This document shows, one piece after another, positions 55,493 to 64,000 of a DNA stretch of 64,000 bases (the first letter of the stretch is position 1; each line of letters opens with the position of its first letter). Source of the DNA: Tricholoma matsutake. Taxonomy: Eukaryota > Basidiomycota > Agaricomycetes > Agaricales > Tricholomataceae. A program made the translations under genes and the position numbers. The notes beneath the pieces are model-generated. The model worked only from the letters and a program-made list of their open reading frames with translations. It was not told the DNA's origin and searched no databases. The DNA lies in NCBI GenBank assembly GCA_026075535.2, contig AP026538.1, positions 9,734,001-9,798,000 on the forward strand, in the 5' to 3' direction.

Positions 55493-56062
55493 TCATTCTT
55501 GACACTTACGTGGTTCGGACTGAAGCTCCTTGAGCAGGGCTAGCTCATGAAGCTGTTGGAACCCTAACCTGACATTCGCATTTATTGCAGCCTCTGCTGA
55601 TGATTCGCAGCCATCTATGAAGTCCCGCATCCCATGTGCTTCATTGAACAAATCCCCAATGAGAGCCTGCAGGTCAATGCAAGATTGGCAGTCAGCTCGG
55701 CCATTGGCAGCATTGTCTGCTGGCTGGCTATCAGTGAGCAGTGAGCTGGTGATCACAGGGGCAGGGATATACTGCTGATAGCTATCAAGGCACTTATCCA
55801 GGGTGTCACTGGCAAAACTTTGCCCTGGTGCCAGTTCACTATTGTGGCTCCACCAATCACATACATATGAATCCACCAGATGGCTAGGACTGTCGCTGGC
55901 AACACCATCATCCAATGAGGCCAAGAGAGACAGATGGAATCCAAGGGTTAGGTGGTCCAAATTCACATCAGCGAGACTGTCGGCCAAGGACCAAAGAAGG
56001 ATCAGCACATCCATCATAAGGCCAATGGAGGTGCCGATGCCGATCCAAGACATGACATACAT
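55493..56062 (-). CDS. Hypothetical protein downstream of KDZ
   Basis: A 189-aa open minus-strand frame. An N-terminal hydrophobic stretch (IGIGTSIGLMMDVLILLWSL) resembles a membrane or signal segment but also falls where hexamer repeats change coding. The rest is acidic with SCIDLQALIGDLFNEAHGMRDFIDGCESSAEAAINANVRLGFQQLHELALLKELQ, likely helical. No family recognised. It could be the C-terminal exon of the KDZ gene or an independent gene. Confidence 0.3.
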   Translation of the reverse strand: MYVMSWIGIGTSIGLMMDVLILLWSLADSLADVNLDHLTLGFHLSLLASLDDGVASDSPSHLVDSYVCDWWSHNSELAPGQSFASDTLDKCLDSYQQYIPAPVITSSLLTDSQPADNAANGRADCQSCIDLQALIGDLFNEAHGMRDFIDGCESSAEAAINANVRLGFQQLHELALLKELQSEPRKCQE

Positions 56063-58262
56063 CTGTCATACTTGTCAGTGATGTATACTTACTTCCTTTA
56101 GGAAAGATCTCAACATACAAGCTCGGCATAGAGAATTTTTTGCATCCAACATTGTTTTACAAAGTTTGCCTGGTCTAACTCCAACAAAACTTGATGGAAT
56201 TGGGACTCCGCATACCAAATGATCTCTTGTGTCCGCATTTGGAGTTGCCCTTTCGGGCCCGATTGCAAAGAAAAAGGGTTGAAGATTGAGAGACTTTTGT
56301 TTGACATGGTCATGGTTGGTGATCAAGATAATCATGTTTACATAATACATGTGGCCCTTTTCAGTCAGAGAGGGGAGATATAATCAGCATTTGTTGATCT
56401 AAATGCATTGTCAGCCCTCAATGCTAATTCATACCATGAAGCATGCTGGCAATTAGCATAGGCTAGTGGACCAGGAAGGGTATTCTCAGACTGTGAGGCT
56501 GACTGTCACCATTGGCTGTGATAGATGAAATACTGCACAGTCCACTGTATTTCATATGTGACCAGTAGAAATTCCTCCCTCCATCGATTTCTCTGAGCCT
56601 GTGAACGAAGCCAATGTACTCACCTGACTATGAAAATTGTTAGTACAATGAATATGGATGGCTACAAAATATATTTACATTCCCAGAATCGGCCAGCATT
56701 GGCAATGGAAACGGCATCAGCATTGGCCATGAGACCAGTATGAATGTGGGAATTATGCCAAATCCAGGACAGAGGAACAGAGGTGGAAGCAGGTACATTC
56801 AGATTCAAAATAGCTGTGCTGGCATTGAGGTCATCCTTGGATAACTGCTGCAATGTGTCATCATCACAATCCAGTGCCAGCATTTGGCTATGGCAATGGT
56901 TATACATTCAGGCATGCAAGCTAATTTTGTTAACCAAATCATGGACAACAGCTTGTGACTGGGTGTAAACTCCCTTTCGTGGCGCTGCTCAAATGATGTG
57001 TGAATATTGAAATGATTTGTTGGCAATGAGCTCCTGCAGCTGGTGCAGCAGTCAGTTTGCCTGGATCTTGTGGAGGTTAATCTCCACATCCGCAAGATTG
57101 CCATTAGAGGGGAGGTATACTTGTTGCTGCTCAACTGGAATAGCATGTGTGTGGGCTGGGAGATCTGACAGGCCCAATGCCACAGCACTGTCATCATCCA
57201 GGTCACTGGGGGTATCAAATTCCCCTTCATTATCATGGGTGATCCATGAGGGAGCAATGTCATGATCAGCAATGTTGGCAGCATTTTGTAACTGCATTAA
57301 GGTTACCATGTGAGATGTGAGAGCTTCTCTCTCCTGTTCAACAGCTTGCATGTCAGAAATGTGAGGTGATTTACCAAGTCGATGGACTTTGTCTCATAAT
57401 TCAATCCTGGTGACAATCAATGATGGGTTGTGATTGGTGGTAGGCAGTACAACTCACTGCATTTGTTCAAAAAGAATAGCAAAATCAATCCACTCCTCAA
57501 CTGTGGATTGAACCAGTGCCAATGCCAAAGTTAAGGCCAATCCCGTCCCTGCTGCCAATCCTGTCCCCGCTGCCTCTGCCATTTCCGATATGTGAGTGGC
57601 ATACATATCCATTACCCTGATATCTCTGAGCCTCCGGGATTCTGCTGCCCTCACTTCATCCTCCCATCATTCGATTGCCAGTTGGCCAAATGCTGCCATT
57701 AGTTCACCATGGTATTGACTGAGTTGTGTAGAGTTCTCAAGGGCTTCCCAATATTTTGAGCAGAGTGTGACTGTCATGCCAAGCATTTTCTTGTGATTTG
57801 AATCTGTAGCATGATCATCAAGCATTTCTGCACAATGTGGCAAGGTCTCTGTTCTGACTGTCGGAGAAATGGAATTCAGTGATGCCCACAGAGACTCAAG
57901 TATTTCTCCTGCTACAATGCCGGACCCTGGAATGAAAGATGGAGCATAGTGAAAAAAGCATTCATCCTTGTGGCCATGAACATGCAAAGCCCAATGGCCT
58001 GGTCAATTGTCAAGCCGGCTGGAAGATGGGCACCAATACATTCCCGAAGGTGGATAATGTACTGGCAGACAATGTCATAAATAAGCATGACTCCCTGTTG
58101 AGGGTCAACTCTGGTGGTCTTCAGCGCTTGAAGGAAAGCAAAGTCGACATTCTTTTGCTGTTCTCCATGAAACAGGTCTACCAATGCATTGGGCACATAA
58201 CATCCATGCCATTGATAGGTCCACCTCATTGTTCAAGCTCGGAAAACACATCTACAATCGTT

Positions 58263-59602
58263 GTCAAAGCTCTATGAACCCATACAAACCACTCCAAAGC
58301 TCTACGAACCCCTCCAAAGCTCTATGATGCTCTACAAAGCTCTACAAAGTCATGAGAATGCTTCGAAATCCTTTGCAACACTTCGAAATTCTTCACGACA
58401 CCTCGAAATTCTTTGTATGCCTTCAGCCACTATAATACAATCCCCCCGACCTTCATACAGCTCAGGATATACACTTGGAGCATCGTCGATGGGTTCCGAA
58501 CCAGTATCGAGCAATATCACAGTGATATCGGCCTTCGAACAAGTCCGATATTCCCTCAACTGACTTTGAAAATCATTGAACATCGCAAATTGACATCGGA
58601 CACTATATCGTTATCTGAATAATCATCGCACACATGCCAGACATATCCCCTACCATTGTCGAACAAAATCGCACCGATATCGGGCCATGAACGAAGTCCG
58701 AAGAATCTTCAAAAATCTTCAAAAAACATCGAACCTCGAAAAACATTGTCAGACACAGTATTTCCTATTCGAACAATCTTCGGATGCATGCTGGACACAT
58801 GGGACACTATATTGAGTATATCGAACACATTTCAATCACATGTGCATGCATACAATCCGCTCGAAGCAGTTTCTGATCTTTTATTCAATTTATAACAAGG
58901 ACAGTCCAGTTTTAGCTATTCTTTCTTATTATTTCTTCCTCATGTGTTATATTCACCCCTTCTAGGCTCGCTTTATTGTTCTGATATACTTATATTGTCT
59001 TTTGCCTCGAGTTTTCCACATGTTTGCCTCATGTTCTCTAGCCTTTTTAGGTACTTTCTTTATTTTATATAAAAAGATGTACTAGATACAAAGAAATACA
59101 AGAAAGTCATTGTCTTCCTCCCAGATCACAGTGATTTGAGAGTAAAGTTTAGTCTTATTCAGTCTGAAGTTTGGTGTTTTACGCTAAACTTCCTCAAAAT
59201 TCCTTGAAATTCCTCACATTACACTATTTTCACTCTCGCTTCCCTCGATTAGCCTTTTCTTCCCTTATACTACTCGTCTAGTCCCCCGATCTTGTGTCCA
59301 AACATATCTACCCACTCGAAATTCCTCAAAACCTCTTCGAAAAATATTGCAACATCTCAAAAAGCATTGCAACATCTCAAAAAGCATTGCAACATCTCAA
59401 AAATCATCGCAAGTCCTCGAAACACATTCTTTTAACCTTGAATTGCTTCGACAAGCAGTCCTTTTATGACTATTTGATGGTCGATCTGACAGGTGACATC
59501 TAGAGGGCCTCGCATCCTTCCTCTGACTTGTGTTATACCATCCAAAGCCATTTTGTGGGTTTTGTTTGGGTTTCCGGGTTGAGCATCATCACTGTGCACA
59601 CC
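58263..59602 (-). mobile_element. LTR-like insert in the KDZ gene
   Basis: The minus strand starts near TGTGCACAGTGATGATGCTC and shares about 75 bp of its 5' end (GGAAACCCAAACAAAACCC..GGTATAACACAAGTCAGAGG) with the insert at 51487. It ends near GAGCTTTGACA. No target duplication was found, so the ends are approximate. It contains a 20-bp tandem repeat (GCAACATCTCAAAAAGCATT, about 59345-59410), another of CAAAGCTCTA(C/T) type at 58265-58350, and unusually many TCGA sites, so it is less CpG-depleted than its surroundings. Confidence 0.5.
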
Positions 59603-59699
59603 CAATGGCTGCTACTCCAGTCCTGTCACATGCCTTCAATGCCAGAAAAGCATTCACAACAGCTAGGAATTTATTTTCGCAAGGAGCCTTCTGGAAACC

Positions 59700-59860
59700 C
59701 AAATACAAATCAGACCGGCTTTGGGGGTGGCATTGGGAATGGCATTGGCCACCACCAAGGGAAGGTACCTACTGTTAATTGTTCTATGGCGGCTTGGAGA
59801 AACAGCTCATATTCAGCCCGATTTGGGGCCATCCCATAGCGGGACATGTGGCAAAGCTCA
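59700..59860 (-). other. Internal deletion in KDZ joined to a hexamer patch
   Basis: YHELCHMSR runs directly into YGMAPNRAEYELFLQAAIEQLTVGTFP. In relatives I expect roughly 100 residues, including a CPACPQ-type motif, between these. After that the frame is GGCATT hexamer (WPMPFPMPPP). Catalytic residues were probably lost. Confidence 0.45.
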
Positions 59861-61205
59861 TGGTAGAGATTGACCACTTCAGCAGGCCTCATCGGCAATG
59901 TTACATGCCGAATCAGCTGGTAAAACTGATAGGCCGATGCCTTTAATTCCAGATTCCAGAGCTGAAAATGGTATAAGACCTGCACAGTGAACAGAGTCCA
60001 TATGTTGGTGAAGCTTGTGGGTAGTAAGTTACTGGTTACCAGGTCCAAGGGAATTCAGTGTTCCCCCTGACACTGGCAGGTAACCATCGCTAAGTGATGT
60101 ATTCCATTTGTATTGACCACACAAATATAACTGTTGTTCAGGGCATCGGCAGTTGGGACAGCATCGGCAGTGGGCACAGCATCGGCAGTTTGATTAGGAT
60201 TAGGCAAATATGGTTGAAACCCATGGATGTCGTCATCGGCATGCTCAACTTCAGATTCATCATTGCCATCAAAGAAGTCTTGGAAACCATTCTCAACATC
60301 AATACTCCCCTTCCCTTGACACCAAAGGGCATCAAGGTGATTAAAAAATGCTGAGTTGGCCCTAGTTTCATCTTTGGCCCAGTTGTCAGCCTGAGACTCA
60401 TTATATGTGTCCGAGGTTGAGTCAGGTGAAGAGGGCCAGTGCCACTGCTGATGCCAGTGCCATTGCTGATTGTTTGCCTGCCAATTGGCCAACTCTTGCT
60501 CTGCTTTATCCTTCATGTCTTCAAAGGCCTCCAGATATTTCAATTGGAAGTTCAGAGCATTGCAAATCAGCTGATCCATCTGGTGCTGGACTAAAATGTA
60601 TGTGCTGACCTCCCATAGCTCAGCCCGGTGGAAGTGCATGCCAGTCCAGCATTCAATGCAATGGAAAGGATTTTGCCTGTGGGTTACATGCATGCATGTG
60701 TGGCAAAGCGTGCTTCCCAGTGAACACTCAATGCATTGCCAAATTGCCCATTTATTGAATGGACAGTGGTTGCAAACTTGTTTGTCAACTGACCATGCCT
60801 GCTGAGTGAGGGATGCTTGCAGCAATTCATCTACTTGTCCCACAAACTCCAGTACATAGTCTCACTGTCTCTATTATTTGTATATGAGCCTCGCTCCATA
60901 AGCAATCAGTGTCAGAAACTAACCATGCCAATGTGTGGCCGAGTTGGCTCGGCAGCCACCTGAGGTTCTTGCATGTCCCATTCTGGAGCAACATTGGGAT
61001 TATCCTGTATAACAGAATTTGATTGACCCAGTTCTTCCACTGCAGTCAGGGGGACCTTGATGCGCTTTGTTTTTGGTCCATGTTTTGTGTTGACCTCAAC
61101 TTCTACATGTGTAACAGTATTGACTGCATTGTCATTGTCCTCATGCAGGGGGGCATTCTTCTTTGATCTTCTCTTTCACTTGTAAGGAACTCTTGTTAGG
61201 CTCAT

Positions 61206-61344
61206 GATGATTTGGGGTGAGTCACAACGACACCCAATTATTGATGGGGGGTATTGTACTATTGACCTCGTGTGATCCTCGTGTCGATGATATGTTTTAT
61301 GTCAATGACAAGAATGATTCTTTACTTCACATCAGTCCCCCCCA
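61206..61344. promoter_or_regulatory. Shared upstream region of two divergent genes
   Basis: The KDZ start (61205, minus) and the first frame of the plus-strand gene (61345) are only 139 bp apart. The interval has ATTATTGATGGGGGGTATTG and no clear TATA box. Divergent transcription from one short region is inferred, not shown. Confidence 0.35.
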
Positions 61345-63799
61345 ATGCCACCTGAGCCATCAGAGAACCCGCAGTTGAGACAGTACTGGAAGGGAAGCAG
61401 ATATATGGTTGAAGAGTGGAAGATTATTGAGCCTTATAAAGTTGCATTCCGATCACAGGAATCAAAAGCTGGCCAATTGCAAATACTCAAGTGCGACATC
61501 CTCCCAGCAATATTCAACTACTGGGTGTCAATTGACAGGGCCCCTATGGATGAGGAGGAGAGTTGGATTCATGCCAAGGTAAACTCACAAGCATGTGAAG
61601 GTTGTATTATTGATCACATCACCAGGAACTAACAACCTGGCTTTCCAACAACTGGCAAATGACCAAAGGCCTCTCATGGAAATCGAACCACTTCAAAGTA
61701 AAGCGGTCAGAAGTCATTTGGAGCTTGTACCAGGACTGAGTTTTCCAACAGATTGCAAACCTGTTAGGTGTTGAGGACGCCACCACAAGTACACCAGGAT
61801 GGTTCCAAGTGTGACTGCCAGCTATCAAGCATGTTTTCGACACCATGAATGCAGAGGAGAAAGCCATCCTTGAAGTCAAACAGGAGAAAATGATGCGGGA
61901 AGGATATCCCGAGCAGATGAAGTGAGTGTAAGTTGAAGCCAATGCCATTGCCAGACATAACAAACATTTCACAGTCTAGCAGACAAATACCTCCTTAAAC
62001 GTGTGGTGGAGAATGCACAACAACAGTGGCTGGAAATGGGGCTATTGTCTGTGACATTTACAGCCTATACTGCACCTAATGGTTTGATGGTTGTTGACAC
62101 ATGAGTCCCTGAATCATTTACTGCCAATGCGATGCCAATGCCAATGCCGACTCCAGTCATGAAAATGTTGCCTCTCTGATAGCCACCCCTGCATGATCAT
62201 TTCTGGACATGTATCATGATCAAGTAACTGAACTGAAGCGAAACTTTATGAGTTATATCAAGTTTTTATGCCCATCACACCTTGCTTCAAGGTTGGCAAC
62301 ACAACATAATGCAACACTAACCCAATTAACAATGACTAATGATGGCTTTCCGATCCTTCCCACATCATGGAAAGGATCACAATTCAAGAAAAAAGAGCTG
62401 GAAGAATGGTTTATGTTGTATGTTGGCCAGCATTACAGTATGTTGACTTCCTATTCCACAAACCGTTACTCATCTCCTGCAGAACTAGCAAACAATGGTT
62501 GTAGTCACCATATCCCATTCAAAGCAATTGCAGATTGGACATCATCATTTGTCAGTCCGGAATATCTCCCAGCTAGGTTCAAAATCAGAGACCCATGGAA
62601 CATGCACAAGAGTGTCATAGAAGACTTCTTTGACCATGTTCTGCAGTGACAAATAGTGCAGGGCCCTGAAAGAGCATTCCGGTTCAAAGCCATGGATGGG
62701 AGTGTGGCTCCTGCACACTATCCAGATGATTTGAATAACCCTTCACCCTCCCGACACATTTCTAAATGCAGGGGCCGAAGAAATGATGATCCCGATCCTC
62801 ATAGCAGCACCGAGCTCGGGGCCGTTGCTGATGCTGAACCACCTTCTGCAAACCGCAGGGGCCAAAGAAATGATGATGCTGATGCTGATCCTCAACCCAG
62901 CACTGAACTGGAGGCCATTGCTGCTGCCGAACTGCCTGCTGCATCAAGAGGCAGAAAAGTTGCCAAAGGCAAACCCAAGCGCAAGGAAGCTTGCCAAATA
63001 TCAACTGCAGGACAGACCCCAAATTCTGATACAACTGAATCACAATATGTCCAAGTGGATCGACAGCCTCTGCATGGTTGGTGTCACTCAACCACAGCCA
63101 ATTAATGGTCCTAGTGATGGTGAACCAGAATATCTCAATCCTCGACACATTTACATGAGATACATCATGCCTGGATCAGCTGGAAACACCATTGTAAATG
63201 ATCCCCCATGCCCAATTGATCCATTTCTGTTGGATATACCTCAAGAGAGCTCACAATGCCCTAAGCCTCGACCACTTTTAGGGGGAAATCAGATGGAGCA
63301 TCCTATTGCAAGGGCTTTAGCAGCATTAGTGGGATCAGCAATGGCAACAGTGGGATCAGCAATGGCAACACCAATATTGGCAATGGCAACAGTACAATCA
63401 GCAATGGCAGCACCAATATCGGCAATGGCAACTGTAAGATTGGGAATGGCAACACCAATATCGGGAATGGCACCAGTAGGATCAGTAATGGCAACACCAA
63501 TATTGGCAATGGCAACAGTACAATCGGCAATGGCAGCACCAATATTGGCAATGGCAACTGTAAGATCGGCAATGGCAACACCAATATTGGCAACGACAAC
63601 AGTACGATCAGCAACGGCAACATCGGCAATGGCAAAAGTACGATCAGCAATGGCAACATCAGGATTGGCAGCAAATCCATCCTCCGCACGAGCACGACCT
63701 ATCCAAAGGACAGCCGATGACCTTGCACAGCAGGAAGCCATTTCAACCCAGGCTGTTGGGAGGAGACAGAGAATTAAAAAAGTGAAATTTGCCACGTAG
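61345..63799 (+). pseudogene. Unknown multi-exon gene divergent from KDZ
   Basis: Exon-like frames: 61345-61578 (QLRQYWKGSRYMVEEWKIIEPYK), 61625-61925 (TWLSNNWQMTKGLSWKSNHFKVKRSEVIWSLYQD, VKQEKMMREGYPEQMK, with two TGA breaks), 62209-62649 (KFLCPSHLASRLATQHN..., FKAIADWTSSFVSPEYLPARFKIRDPWNMHK, ending in TGA) and on to 62656-63105, which is rich in Asp/Ala/Arg. A shifted frame to 63799 ends with repeat-derived sequence and a basic RRQRIKKVKFAT tail. I recall similar unnamed proteins in TE-rich Agaricomycetes; no function is assigned. Its position suggests an accessory partner of KDZ. Confidence 0.4.
63325..63670. repeat. GGCAAT/GGCATT-type hexamer-derived array
   Basis: About 340 bp made almost only of GCAATGGCAACA, CCAATATTGGCAATGG and GTA(C/A)(G/A)ATC(A/G)GC variants, with higher-order units of about 45 and 126 bp. 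On the plus strand it encodes (S)AMAT(P/V) repeats and on the minus strand (V)AIA(D/N) repeats, both open. Confidence 0.75.
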
Positions 63800-64000
63800 A
63801 TTTACAAATAAAACACTATGTAATGTGGAAAAAAAGATAGTCCAACTTTTATGTACATGCCGAATCACATCTATTCTTTTCTGCCTCGCTTCGTCTCCCC
63901 TCTGTCCTCAGATTTTTCTGCTCTCTTCTTTGGGTTCAGCTGAGGGGTGGTACTTCTGGAACGTAGTCCAGATGGACCAGGGGTCAGCCCACATGGGCAT
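63800..64000. other. No feature seen
   Basis: Last 200 bases: T/C-rich sequence after the basic tail of the divergent gene; nothing recognisable. Confidence 0.4.

Larger units (their letters stand above)
56662..61205 (-). pseudogene. KDZ-family transposase
   Basis: Starts at ATG 61205. The first exon has a basic patch (YK*KRRSKK). After an intron with a GTTAGT donor near 60931, a cysteine cluster of CxC2 type follows (CNHCPFNKWAIWQCIECSLGSTLCHTCMHVTHRQNPFHCIECWTG; 60640-60790). LLPTSFTNIWTLFTVQVL..ASAYQFYQLIR comes next (59860-60050). The catalytic part at 57667-58229 has LIYDIVCQY, HVHGHKDECFFHYAPSFIPGSGIVAGEILESLWASLN and MLDDHATDSNHKKMLGM. The C-terminus at 56690-57351 has LPAHTHAIPVEQQQVYLPSNG and SFQYSHII*AAPRKG. 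Interrupting stops (for example 57052, 57454, 57667 and those in exons 1-2) are TGA, mostly at Arg positions. KDZ enzymes are cut-and-paste DDE-type transposases common in these fungi. Confidence 0.8.

Noticed and set aside
55753..56081. Plus-strand ORF at 55803-56081 as a gene
   Set aside because: It mirrors the minus-strand 189-aa frame and shows no independent motif.
63289..63799. Ala/Ile-rich or Leu-rich repeat proteins on the minus strand
   Set aside because: They are translations of the hexamer array in other frames; the array is open in several frames by composition.

Overview
The window looks like a transposon graveyard from a filamentous basidiomycete, most likely an Agaricomycete. 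That inference rests on the family mix: chromodomain Ty3/gypsy elements, a Helitron with the fungal DUF6570-type N-terminus, a KDZ (Kyakuja-Dileera-Zisupton) transposase with a cysteine-cluster (CxC2-like) N-terminus, a MULE transposase, hAT-type TIR elements, and short GT-AG introns of about 45-65 bp. I cannot name the species. No intact housekeeping gene, rRNA, functional tRNA or CRISPR array is visible.

Layout. 1-1366: gypsy gag/protease fragment (-), cut by the window edge. 1438-3592: TIR-bounded element with an intron-bearing, palindrome-rich cargo and outward tRNA-like sequences. 4130-4422: gag fragment. 4423 to about 14.5 kb: gypsy element A (+) with extra ORFs 5' and 3' of gag-pol. 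14464-17830: gypsy element B (-). 17.8-18.7 kb: relic of a spliced gene. 21.2-25.9 kb: gypsy element C (+), holding a solo LTR with a perfect target duplication. 25.95-30.94 kb: Helitron RepHel (-), joined head-on to element C. 31-34 kb: gypsy D (+). 34865-35530: solo LTR. 35907-37674: hAT-like element whose cargo resembles that at 1.4-3.6 kb. 37.7-38.3 kb: gypsy RT relic (-). 38.5-40.3 kb: tandem repeats. 40.6-50 kb: a large unrecognised multi-exon gene (+), split by a second hAT-like element at 42497-44922. 50.5-55 kb: MULE transposase (-) with an LTR-like insert inside an intron. 55.2-61.2 kb: KDZ transposase (-) with a related LTR-like insert. 61.3-63.8 kb: divergent unknown multi-exon gene (+) ending in a hexamer-derived repeat.

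One process ties the window together. The frames of elements A, B, C and the KDZ gene are broken by in-frame TGA codons, often where relatives carry arginine. TAA or TAG interruptions and frameshifts are nearly absent. In a 93-bp tandem duplication inside the second hAT, every difference between the two copies is a CpG to TpG/CpA change. This fits decay by CpG methylation and deamination (RIP-like or passive) and explains why so much recognisable coding sequence survives in pieces.

The least explained items are the palindrome/stem-loop cargo shared by two different TIR elements, the 40.6-50 kb gene, and the GGCATT/GGCAAT hexamer family confined to about 53-63.8 kb. All function calls rest on remembered family motifs, not on a search.
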